7,872 nucleotides of DNA from CAZHMN01 sp964533705 (lineage in GTDB: Bacteria > Electryoneota > B3-LCP), in NCBI GenBank assembly GCA_964533705.1, contig CAZHMN010000108.1:1-7872 (forward strand). Direction: 5' to 3'. The notes beneath the pieces are model-generated. The model did no database searches, was not told the DNA's origin, and saw only the letters and a list, made by a program, of their open reading frames with translations. Of the stretch, positions 1 to 6,586 are shown piece after piece (position 1 is the first letter of the stretch; each line of letters opens with the position of its first letter). The position numbers were made by a program, and so were the translations under genes.

Positions 1-204
1 GCAGGTATGGTCAAGCTGGATGTGTTTGACATAAATGGCCGCACCGTAGGGGCACGGCATGCCGTGCCCCTACAAAAAGGGTGGTATCCCCCCGGCACCC
101 ACCAGATCACCTTCGATGGATCGGGATTGACATCGGGTATCTACCTCGCTCGCCTGCAGGCAGGATCGTATCAGGCGACCGAGAAGCTGGTGTTGTTGAA
201 ATAG
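1..204 (+). CDS. C-terminal end of a secreted/surface protein with a Por (type IX) sorting-type domain, partial
   Basis: Only the last 67 residues are present; the gene continues beyond the left edge and ends at a TAG. The fragment has the layout of the C-terminal sorting domain found in type IX secretion substrates (TIGR04183-like) or the related FlgD-like Ig fold. It has a beta strand VKLDVFDINGRTV, then GTHQITFDGSGL, SGIYLARLQAG, and a terminal strand EKLVLLK. In this family the tail directs an exported protein through the outer membrane and is often cleaved off, so the full protein is probably extracellular or surface attached; its main function cannot be seen. Between NGRTV and the GTH strand it carries about five to six residues more than usual, encoded by a perfect palindrome (46-73). 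The reading frame stays open through it. The fold assignment is fairly sure; type IX export versus another route is not settled. Confidence 0.8.
   Translation, partial: AGMVKLDVFDINGRTVGARHAVPLQKGWYPPGTHQITFDGSGLTSGIYLARLQAGSYQATEKLVLLK
46..73. repeat. Perfect 28-base palindrome inside the coding region
   Basis: The 14 bases GTAGGGGCACGGCA (46-59) are followed directly by their exact reverse complement TGCCGTGCCCCTAC (60-73), with no loop. It lies in frame within the sorting-domain gene and encodes V-G-A-R-H-A-V-P-L, a segment that fits the family pattern poorly. This looks like a small dispersed palindromic element that landed in a tolerant loop, but only one copy is in the window. Confidence 0.8.
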
Positions 205-301
205 TTTACTATCCCCCTCCCATACCCCCCACGAAACCTAAGTTGATCCAGTAAAAAGACAAAATCATTATTGAGATTTACACATTCCCGTCATTTTCGC
301 C

Positions 302-330
302 TTGACTTGAAGTGTAAATTTGCCTATCTT
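302..330 (+). promoter_or_regulatory. Sigma-70-like promoter for the EF-G-like gene
   Basis: TTGACT (302-307) is separated by 17 bases from TATCTT (325-330), close to the consensus -35 and -10 boxes. It lies in a 146-base AT-rich gap (205-350) that holds nothing else clear. Transcription would start near 337, leaving a leader of about 38 bases before the preferred TTG start at 375, but only about 14 bases before the ATG at 351. Confidence 0.5.
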
Positions 331-361
331 TTAAATCTTAAACTTCATAGATGTTCAATTC

Positions 362-366
362 GGAGG
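362..366 (+). promoter_or_regulatory. Ribosome binding site that decides the EF-G-like start
   Basis: GGAGG lies 8 bases before an in-frame TTG at 375. An ATG at 351 in the same frame has no purine-rich site upstream, and this GGAGG would then lie inside the gene. The TTG start gives an N-terminus MSADKIRNLALIGH, which is the usual length before the P-loop in EF-G-like proteins. Confidence 0.65.
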
Positions 367-374
367 AAGATCCT

Positions 375-2459
375 TTGTCGGCGGACAAAATTCGTAATTT
401 AGCCCTGATCGGGCATTCAGCATCCGGAAAGACCTCTCTGGCTGAAGCCATGCTCTTCGCCATGGGAGCCGTGGATCGCTTGGGAAAAATCGAAGATGGC
501 AACACGGCATCCGACTATCAAAAAGACGAGATAGAACGCCAGATTTCCATATCGGCAACGCCTCTTTACGGCACGCACAAGGGTAATAAGCTCAACATCA
601 TAGACACTCCCGGTTTCTCCGACTTCGCTTCGGAAATGCAGGGCGCATTCAAGGTGGTCGAAACGGCTCTTGTCGTTGTAGATGCTCTCACAGGCCCTGA
701 AGTCGGAACGGAACTGGCCTGGAAAGCAGCAGAAAAACACAACCTCCCCAGGACGCTCTTCATCAACCGTCTCGACAAGGAGCACACTTCCTTCGATAAA
801 ACCGTTGATGCCCTCAAAGATCTATTCGGTTCCGGAATCGTCCCCCTCCAGTTTCCTGTAAACGAAGGGCCCGGATTAAATCGCATCGTTGATCTGGTGC
901 TGGGTAAAAGCCTGGTTTACAAGGCCGGTAATCCTAAGGCCACAGTAGAGGAGATTCCTTCTGATCTGAGTTCAAAAGTGGAGGAACTTCGCACCGCCCT
1001 CGCTGAATCTGTGGCCGAGAATGACGAGGAACTGCTCGATATCTTCTGTGAGGCAGGCGAATTGACCGCAGAGCAGCTGCAGGCCGGCCTCGAGAAAGGT
1101 TTCGCCAACGGTAATATCTATCCCGTCTTATGTGGCGCTGCCACTTTACCCGTGGGAGTTGACCGCCTTCTGGATTTGATCGTGGAAATGTTTCCCAGCG
1201 CCGCCACGCGGAGCGAAATCAAAGGGAAGCACCCCGATACTCAGAAAGAAACAGCCCGTTCCACAGAAGACGCTTCACCGACCGCCTATATCTTTAAAAC
1301 GGTCAGCGAACAGCACCTGGGCGAACTGTCCTTTCTGAGGGTCTTCTCCGGAGAAGTAAAATCCGGCAGCGACGTCTATAACGCCACTCAGAAGAGAAAC
1401 GAAAAAATCGGCCAGCTCTACGCCATCAGCGGTAAATCGCGTAAAAACGTTGATTCCGTAGAAACCGGCGACATCGGGGCGGTCGTCAAGCTGAAGAACA
1501 CTCATACCGGCGATACCCTTTGCGAAACTCGCAATCCCATCGTTTTACCCACCGTCGAATTTCCCGATCCCGTCTATCGGATCGCCGTCATCCCCAGAGC
1601 CAAAGGGGATGAGGAGAAACTATCCACCGGGCTGTCAGCACTGCATGAGGAAGATCCTTCATTTTTCGCCTCCTATGATCCGGAACTGAAGCAAACCATC
1701 GTGGCGGGTCAAGGCGAGATGCACCTGAACGTCATTCTGGCTCGCTTGAAGGATAAATTCGGCGTCGAAGTAAACACCGCCGAGCCCAGGATTCCCTATC
1801 GTGAGACCATCCGCAAGAATGCCGAAGGCCAGGGTAAGTATAAGAAGCAAACGGGCGGTCGGGGTCAGTACGGCGACGTCTGGCTGAGACTCGAACCGTT
1901 GCCCCGCGGCAGCAAAGATTCCCTGGAATTTGTTGACGCCATTGTGGGCGGTGTGGTGCCTTCCAAGTTTATTCCCGCGGTTGAAAAAGGGATCCGCGGT
2001 GCGATGGAAGAGGGCGCCATCGCCGGTTATCCCGTTGTTGATGTCAAAGTTACCCTCTACGATGGTTCTTTCCATGCAGTGGATTCCTCGGAAATGGCTT
2101 TCAAAATCGCCGCTTCCATGGGCTTCAAAAAGGTTTTTAAAGCCTGCGATCCGGTCATTCTCGAGCCGATTTATGACGTCGAAGTGACCGTCCCCGAAGA
2201 CTACATGGGCGACGTCATGGGCGATATTTCCAGCCGTAGAGGTAAAATCCAGGGCATGGATTCCGAGGGTAAATTCCAGATCATCCGCGCCAAGGTTCCT
2301 CTGGCCGAACTGCATACCTACTCGATCCAGATTCGTTCCATGACTTCCGGCCGAGGCCTCTTCCGCATGAAGTTCAGCCACTACGAGCAGGTGCCCGGCG
2401 ACGTACAGGCGAAACTGGTGGCGGATTACGAAGCGAGGAAGGAAGAGGGTGCGCTGTAA
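375..2459 (+). CDS. fusA: Elongation factor G-like translation GTPase (EF-G-2 type)
   Basis: This is a five-domain, ribosome-associated GTPase of 694 residues from TTG375 (702 from ATG351), the usual EF-G length. Seen in order: the P-loop GHSASGKT (13-20), a switch I with RQISIS instead of RGITI, the G3 motif DTPGF (77-81), the G4 motif NRLD (131-134), and a G5-like PVLCGAA before VDRLLDLIVEMFPS. Domain IV has GGRGQYGD (494-501) and a tip loop with FHAVDSSEMAFK, keeping the tip histidine (567). Domain V has the PEDYMGDVMGDISSRRG segment. Canonical EF-G has histidine after DTPG; here it is phenylalanine, as in the EF-G-2/FusA2 side branch, which often has an aromatic residue there. A role in translocation or recycling is known for the superfamily; the exact job of this branch is less clear. 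A second, canonical fusA elsewhere is expected. The gene seems to have its own promoter. Confidence 0.93.
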   Translation: MSADKIRNLALIGHSASGKTSLAEAMLFAMGAVDRLGKIEDGNTASDYQKDEIERQISISATPLYGTHKGNKLNIIDTPGFSDFASEMQGAFKVVETALVVVDALTGPEVGTELAWKAAEKHNLPRTLFINRLDKEHTSFDKTVDALKDLFGSGIVPLQFPVNEGPGLNRIVDLVLGKSLVYKAGNPKATVEEIPSDLSSKVEELRTALAESVAENDEELLDIFCEAGELTAEQLQAGLEKGFANGNIYPVLCGAATLPVGVDRLLDLIVEMFPSAATRSEIKGKHPDTQKETARSTEDASPTAYIFKTVSEQHLGELSFLRVFSGEVKSGSDVYNATQKRNEKIGQLYAISGKSRKNVDSVETGDIGAVVKLKNTHTGDTLCETRNPIVLPTVEFPDPVYRIAVIPRAKGDEEKLSTGLSALHEEDPSFFASYDPELKQTIVAGQGEMHLNVILARLKDKFGVEVNTAEPRIPYRETIRKNAEGQGKYKKQTGGRGQYGDVWLRLEPLPRGSKDSLEFVDAIVGGVVPSKFIPAVEKGIRGAMEEGAIAGYPVVDVKVTLYDGSFHAVDSSEMAFKIAASMGFKKVFKACDPVILEPIYDVEVTVPEDYMGDVMGDISSRRGKIQGMDSEGKFQIIRAKVPLAELHTYSIQIRSMTSGRGLFRMKFSHYEQVPGDVQAKLVADYEARKEEGAL

Positions 2460-2465
2460 TCCCTT

Positions 2466-2492
2466 CGTGATCTTTTAACGGCCACCATCACG
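2466..2492 (+). terminator. Weak stem-loop after the EF-G-like gene, possible terminator
   Basis: CGTGAT (2466-2471) pairs with ATCACG (2487-2492) across a 15-base loop and is followed by the T-rich CATTTATTT. The stem starts 7 bases after the stop codon. It is short, has a large loop and no real T run, so it may not terminate well. Confidence 0.25.
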
Positions 2493-2502
2493 CATTTATT
2501 TA

Positions 2503-2517
2503 AAGCGAACATCGCTT
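2503..2517 (+). promoter_or_regulatory. Small hairpin directly before the amidotransferase-like start
   Basis: AAGCGA (2503-2508), loop ACA, TCGCTT (2512-2517) forms a perfect 6-base stem ending 6 bases before the ATG at 2524, where a ribosome binding site would normally be. No Shine-Dalgarno sequence is visible for this gene. A role in translation control is possible but unproven, and a stem this short can arise by chance. Confidence 0.3.
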
Positions 2518-2523
2518 GAAAAC

Positions 2524-3597
2524 ATGGATACTTGTCGCCAATGTATTCTCCCCGCCGGCTCGGCCGGCGTTTCTTTGGATGATGATGGCGTCTGCAATCA
2601 CTGCAGAGAACATCAGCCCATCACCTATCACGGCGAAGAGGCACTGAAAAGAATCCTCGATTCCGTCCGCAGCGATACAAATAAATATGACTGCATGGTC
2701 AACGTCAGCGGGGGTAGGGATAGCACCTACACGGCACTGTCGCTGGTGAAGGATTACAACATGAAGGTACTGGCCGTCAATTACGCCAATCCCTTCACCG
2801 ACCCGCAGGCGACGAAAAATATAGCCAACATGGTTCGCATTCTAGGAATTGATTTTGTACAGTTTAAACTGAAGAACAACATCCACGAACGGATTCTGAA
2901 GAACAACATATTGGCCTGGTTTAAAAACCCAACTCCCGCCATGGTGCCGGCCATCTGCATTGGTTGCAAGATCATCTGGCCCACCATGCTGAAGATCGCC
3001 CGCAAAAACGGCATCCGTTGCATCGCCAACGGCGGAAATCCTTATGAATATACATCGTTCAAGAAAGAACTCTTGGGTGTTTCGCAGAACTCAAACCTTA
3101 AATCCACCTATCTTAGCAATATCAAGGGATTGGCCAGAGAGGCCATAAATAATATATCGTACCTGAATCCCAGATTTCTCCCGACTACGATCAAGGGTTT
3201 TCTCTTTGGTAACCCCTATGCTCTGGGGTCGCGGCTGATAAATAGAAACCTGACCTATATAGACTATTTTCACTACATCCCCTGGGAAGAGAAAAAAGTC
3301 TTGGAGCGCATTCAAAACGAGCTGGACTGGGATTATCCTCGCGAGCTGAAGTCCACCTGGCGCTTCGACTGCCAGATTGCTCACTTAAAGGATTACATGT
3401 ACTTGAAAACCCTCGGAGTAACGGAAAAGGACGACTTCTACTCCAAGATGATTCGTCAGGGGCAGATTACGCGAGAGGTTGCCTTGAGCAGAATCGAAGA
3501 GGAAAACACACTTCCGATGGAAATGATTCACCATCTATTTTCCAAGCTTGACATTCATAATATCGATCTCGACGAAGAACTTAAAATGCGGTCATGA
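2524..3597 (+). CDS. PP-loop ATPase, N-acetyl-sugar amidotransferase family (WbpG/PseA-like)
   Basis: The protein has 357 residues. Seen in order: an N-terminal zinc-ribbon-like pair of CxxC motifs (C4/C7 and C24/C27, the latter as GVCNHC), a PP-loop SGGRDS (62-67) after a beta strand YDCMVNV, a further CIGC motif (145-148), and a C-terminal block with WEEKKVLERIQNELDW, STWRFDC and the helical EKDDFYSKMIRQGQITREVA. This arrangement is typical of enzymes that activate a nucleotide-linked sugar with ATP and convert a keto or carboxyl group to an amide or amidine, using ammonia from a HisH/HisF-like partner, in O-antigen or flagellin sugar synthesis. No such partner or sugar gene cluster is present here, so the substrate is unknown. 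A sulfur-transfer or other PP-loop role is an alternative, since the second CxxC recalls thiolation enzymes. Its middle third is AT-richer than its neighbours. It overlaps the HIT gene by 4 bases. Confidence 0.75.
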   Translation: MDTCRQCILPAGSAGVSLDDDGVCNHCREHQPITYHGEEALKRILDSVRSDTNKYDCMVNVSGGRDSTYTALSLVKDYNMKVLAVNYANPFTDPQATKNIANMVRILGIDFVQFKLKNNIHERILKNNILAWFKNPTPAMVPAICIGCKIIWPTMLKIARKNGIRCIANGGNPYEYTSFKKELLGVSQNSNLKSTYLSNIKGLAREAINNISYLNPRFLPTTIKGFLFGNPYALGSRLINRNLTYIDYFHYIPWEEKKVLERIQNELDWDYPRELKSTWRFDCQIAHLKDYMYLKTLGVTEKDDFYSKMIRQGQITREVALSRIEEENTLPMEMIHHLFSKLDIHNIDLDEELKMRS

Positions 3598-4169
3598 CTA
3601 AGAAAAACCATCCGGATCCCGAGAAGCTTCGCTCTGAAGAAAAAGCGGCTCAGGCAAACATAAAAGAAGGACGGCTCTGGGCGCCCTGGCGCATGAAGTA
3701 CATCCAGGCCGCAGCCTGGGGGGAAGATGAGGAGTGCTTCCTGTGCGTTAATCCGACCATGGTGGACAACGAAAAAAATCTACTTCTACATCGAGGTCGG
3801 TATTGTTTCGTCATCATGAACTTATACCCCTACAACAATGGCCACATCATGGTGGCGCCTTACCGCCATATCGGCGATTTCATGGATCTCACCTCAGAAG
3901 AGATGACGGAAACAATGGAATTAACCAGACTCTCCATCGAGGCATTATCCGCCACCATGCATCCCCACGGGTATAACATCGGTCTGAATTTAGGGCGCGT
4001 CGCCGGAGCTGGAATTGAAGAACACCTCCACCTCCACATCGTCCCCCGCTGGGACGGAGACACCAACTTCATGCCCGTTCTCGCCGAAACGAAAGTCGTA
4101 TCAGAAAGTCTTCACGAATCCTGGCGAAGACTGAGACAGGCATTTGAGGGAATAAGTAAAAAAAAGTAA
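3594..4169 (+). CDS. HIT-domain protein, Ap4A phosphorylase-like
   Basis: The protein has 191 residues, with about 26 charged N-terminal residues before the conserved LWAPWRMKYI start of the domain. The histidine triad is HLHLHIVPRW at 144-153, with H146 as the expected nucleophile. CFLC (48-51) together with H92 and H144 could form the zinc site seen in Hint/GalT relatives. NLYPYNNGHIMVAPYRH (76-92), GYNIGLNLG (126-134) and GDTNFMPV match the subgroup containing the mycobacterial Ap4A phosphorylase. Members cleave nucleotide alpha-phosphate bonds, for example diadenosine polyphosphates or adenylylated compounds, in the cytoplasm. Its ATG overlaps the stop of the upstream gene (ATGA) and it has no ribosome binding site of its own, so translation is probably coupled. 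The substrate is not proven; general HIT hydrolase is the cautious name. Confidence 0.85.
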   Translation: MTKKNHPDPEKLRSEEKAAQANIKEGRLWAPWRMKYIQAAAWGEDEECFLCVNPTMVDNEKNLLLHRGRYCFVIMNLYPYNNGHIMVAPYRHIGDFMDLTSEEMTETMELTRLSIEALSATMHPHGYNIGLNLGRVAGAGIEEHLHLHIVPRWDGDTNFMPVLAETKVVSESLHESWRRLRQAFEGISKKK

Positions 4170-4228
4170 CGAATACCCCAGAAAAATTTTGAAGAGCAAT
4201 TCAGTGTAAACCCAACTGTTCTAGCTTT

Positions 4229-4726
4229 ATGATCGAGATCATCCAGGGCGACGTCACCGAATCTGACTGCCAGGCCATCGTCAACGCCGCCAACAACCAA
4301 CTGAAATTAGGAGCCGGTGTGGCGGGCGCAATTCGGCGCAAAGGTGGCCCCTTCATCCAGGAAGAGTGCGACCGCATCGGCCCGATTCAGGTCGGCGAGG
4401 CGGCTATAACTGGAGGCGGAAACCTGAAGGCCAAGTACGTCATCCACGCCGCCAGCATGGGATTCTCTCATCCCACGACGGCCCAAACCCTTCGATCCTC
4501 CACCGAACACTCCCTGAGAATTTGCGCTGAAAAGAAAATCGAGAGCGTCGCCTTTCCGGCATTGGGGACGGGAGTATCCGGCTTTCCGGTGGATGAATGC
4601 GCCCGGATCATGCTAACGGTGGCTAAGGAACATGTAGAGAAGAACGACTATCCCAGACGAATTCAATTCGTGCTCTGGGATGATCAAACTTATAGAATCT
4701 TCAAGGATATATCAGCAAGTTTATAG
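4229..4726 (+). CDS. Stand-alone macrodomain (ADP-ribose-binding) protein
   Basis: At 165 residues this is essentially one macrodomain. Visible motifs are GDVT (7-10) for the adenine-binding aspartate, the NAANNQLKLGAGVAGAI segment (19-35) lining the distal ribose, YVIHAAS (70-76), and the diphosphate loop ALGTGVSGFP (111-120). It is of the AF1521/O-acetyl-ADP-ribose deacetylase type. Such proteins bind ADP-ribose or its derivatives, and many remove ADP-ribose from proteins or hydrolyse O-acetyl-ADP-ribose; binding is the safer claim here. No clear ribosome binding site precedes the ATG. The 59-base gap upstream shows no convincing promoter, and it lies 31 bases before the fumarase beta gene, so it may be cotranscribed on both sides. 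No ADP-ribosyltransferase or sirtuin is in the window. Confidence 0.88.
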   Translation: MIEIIQGDVTESDCQAIVNAANNQLKLGAGVAGAIRRKGGPFIQEECDRIGPIQVGEAAITGGGNLKAKYVIHAASMGFSHPTTAQTLRSSTEHSLRICAEKKIESVAFPALGTGVSGFPVDECARIMLTVAKEHVEKNDYPRRIQFVLWDDQTYRIFKDISASL

Positions 4727-4744
4727 AGGCTTAAAACCTCAAAC

Positions 4745-4749
4745 AGGAG
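4745..4749 (+). promoter_or_regulatory. Ribosome binding site that decides the fumarase beta start
   Basis: AGGAG lies 8 bases before an in-frame GTG at 4758. The earlier in-frame ATG at 4680 would overlap the macrodomain gene by 47 bases and add 26 residues not found in the family, so the GTG is preferred. Confidence 0.75.
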
Positions 4750-4757
4750 AAATCGTT

Positions 4758-5318
4758 GTGGCTGAAGACATCATCAAACTCACCACTCCCTTAACCGACG
4801 AAGACGTTGAGTCGCTAAAAGCCGGGGATCGCGTCAGTATCACAGGCGTGATCTACTCTGCTCGGGATGCGGCGCATAAACGCCTGGTCGAGCTGATCGA
4901 AAAGGGGGAGGAGCTACCCATCAACATCAAAGGCCAGATCATCTACTTCATGGGCCCTTCACCGGCCAAACCGGGGCACGCCATCGGCTCGGCAGGGCCG
5001 ACGACCTCTTACCGCATGGACGCCTATAGTCCCACCCTTCATCAGCACGGTTTAAAAGGCACCATTGGCAAAGGCGCTCGCGGACCCGAGGTGGTCGAAG
5101 CTATGAAGAAGTACAAGGGAGTCTACTTTACGGCGACGGGCGGGGCTGCTGCTCTGATTTCCAAGTCCATCAAAAAAGCGGAAATCGTCGCTTACGAAGA
5201 CCTGGGCGCCGAAGCCATCCGCCGCCTGGAGGTCGAAGATTTCCGCTGCATCGTGGCACAGGACTGCCACGGAGGAAATTACTACGAAATCGGCGTCGAA
5301 CAATATCGGCGCGCCTAG
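4758..5318 (+). CDS. Fumarate hydratase class I beta subunit (FumA C-terminal/TtdB family)
   Basis: From GTG4758 this is a 186-residue protein, the usual size for the separate beta subunit of two-part class I (iron-sulfur) fumarases and tartrate dehydratases. Seen: LKAGDRVSITG near the start, ARDAAHKR (35-42), GPSPAKPG then GSAGPTTSYRMD (66-88), GLKGTIGKGARG, then FTATGGAAALIS, AYEDLGAEAIRRLEVEDF and a GGNYYE segment near the end. The beta subunit supplies part of the active site, while the alpha subunit carries the 4Fe-4S cluster. Together they interconvert fumarate and malate in the TCA cycle, or dehydrate tartrate. The alpha gene usually lies just upstream, but here that place is taken by the macrodomain gene and no alpha domain is in the window. 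Closeness to the sdh genes favours fumarate over tartrate. Confidence 0.9.
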   Translation: MAEDIIKLTTPLTDEDVESLKAGDRVSITGVIYSARDAAHKRLVELIEKGEELPINIKGQIIYFMGPSPAKPGHAIGSAGPTTSYRMDAYSPTLHQHGLKGTIGKGARGPEVVEAMKKYKGVYFTATGGAAALISKSIKKAEIVAYEDLGAEAIRRLEVEDFRCIVAQDCHGGNYYEIGVEQYRRA

Positions 5319-5370
5319 CCGCTAGCTCTTCAGCGTAATGGAAGCGTCCTAGAACGCATTGTTCAAGCCC

Positions 5371-6582
5371 ATGAGGGAAGATACGCTTCAAAAGATCTGG
5401 ATAGGCCTATGCATCGCCTACCCTTTGATCACTCTCATTTCAATCGCTGCGACCAACCTCCTTCTGGCTTTGATCGTCCTGGGTTGGTTTTTCTTTTACA
5501 GGAGAATCCCCACCTCACCCCCCAAACCGATTCTCATCCTTATCGTCATCTATTTGGTCTGGACCCTGATCGCGGTCGCACTTTCACCCTACTCAAGTAA
5601 TTGGCAAAACTGGTTCGAAGAGCGATCAACGCTTCTTGCTGTCTTCCCCGGATTGGTGATCGGATCGAACTATGCCTGGCTGCGAAAATCCTTCCGATGG
5701 GTATCGGTGCTGCTGGTTTTCTTGGCGATTTATGCCGTTTACCAATACTTTTCCGGCTGGGACGTGCTGCGAGGCAGAGCGCTGGATGATTTGCTCACCC
5801 GCTATCATGCAACAGGCTTTCAGGACTTGCATCTGACCTTTGCTGGTATGATTGGACTGGCTATGCCCGTTGCAGCGGTGCTTTACTCGGATAAGGTGTT
5901 AAAATCGAGCGTTCTGGTTCTGAGTGGAGCTGTTTCGGTTACCACAGCAATGGCCCGGACAATCATGCTGGGTCTGATCGGCTGCGGAGCTTTATTCCTG
6001 TTCTTGGGGTCGCGCAAGCTGCGCATTGCCGGACTGCTCCTGATTGCAGCGATGATCATCCTGCCCAACGGGATATTCAATGCATCGGGGGAACGCTTAA
6101 AGCGAGGTCTAAAGATTTCCGAAGCTCCTGTCGAACAGCAGGGCGACCCCACACGCATCTACCTCTGGAAAAGCGCCTTAAACATCATCAGCCATTATCC
6201 CTGGCTGGGGGTGGGCGAAGGCAACTGGCTTCCCGCCTTCGAATGCTACGGAGTCGCCTATGATAATTACAGTACCACCGCAGGTGCACATAACGACTTT
6301 CTGAACTCGATGGTGGAAAACGGCATTCCCGGGGGCGCTATTTTAATCGCGCTCTGGATTGCTATCGTTGCATACACAGTGCGCAGTGCCTTGCAGGTGA
6401 AGGGATCCGAGCGCGATTTGCGGCTGGGCTTTCTGAGTGCATTCCTGATCATCCTTTTCGGCGGTATATTTCAGGGATACCAGACGGACGCGGAAAACGC
6501 GCTCCTGCTCTGGTTTCTGGTGGGGGTGACGATGCAGCTAACATCGAAAAAGCAACTTCTCGATGTGGTGCCTTCCTCCTAA
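5371..6582 (+). CDS. O-antigen ligase/polymerase family membrane protein (Wzy_C)
   Basis: This is an inner-membrane protein of 403 residues from ATG5371; an in-frame TTG at 5359 would add four residues. Neither start has a good ribosome binding site. About 11 to 12 hydrophobic segments are visible. A large polar loop lies between the segment ending in IAAMIILPNG and the one beginning GGAILIALWIA. That loop holds the Wzy_C signature: DPTRIYLWKSAL with R262, HYPWLGVGEGNW, and AGAHNDFLNSMVENG with H307. In the WaaL/Wzy family an arginine and a histidine in this periplasmic loop are needed to transfer or polymerise undecaprenyl-linked glycans. Ligase, polymerase and protein O-oligosaccharyltransferase cannot be told apart by sequence alone. 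No glycosyltransferase genes flank it. It follows the fumarase gene after 52 bases with no clear terminator. Confidence 0.88.
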   Translation: MREDTLQKIWIGLCIAYPLITLISIAATNLLLALIVLGWFFFYRRIPTSPPKPILILIVIYLVWTLIAVALSPYSSNWQNWFEERSTLLAVFPGLVIGSNYAWLRKSFRWVSVLLVFLAIYAVYQYFSGWDVLRGRALDDLLTRYHATGFQDLHLTFAGMIGLAMPVAAVLYSDKVLKSSVLVLSGAVSVTTAMARTIMLGLIGCGALFLFLGSRKLRIAGLLLIAAMIILPNGIFNASGERLKRGLKISEAPVEQQGDPTRIYLWKSALNIISHYPWLGVGEGNWLPAFECYGVAYDNYSTTAGAHNDFLNSMVENGIPGGAILIALWIAIVAYTVRSALQVKGSERDLRLGFLSAFLIILFGGIFQGYQTDAENALLLWFLVGVTMQLTSKKQLLDVVPSS

Positions 6583-6586
6583 CTCG

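Noticed and set aside
417..886. Two overlapping antisense open frames
   Set aside because: They mirror the GTPase domain coding region, have no family features, and conflict with an unmistakable gene.
1659..2381. Long antisense open frame of 240 codons
   Set aside because: It lies wholly inside the EF-G-like gene on the other strand, shows no recognisable motif or ribosome binding site, and follows from the codon use of the real gene.
4183..4190. AAAATTTT self-complementary stretch before the macrodomain gene
   Set aside because: Too short and simple to be a terminator or operator, and no promoter boxes at proper spacing were found around it.
4680..4757. Upstream ATG extension of the fumarase beta gene
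   Set aside because: It overlaps the macrodomain gene, adds residues outside the family pattern, and ignores the AGGAG placed correctly for GTG4758.
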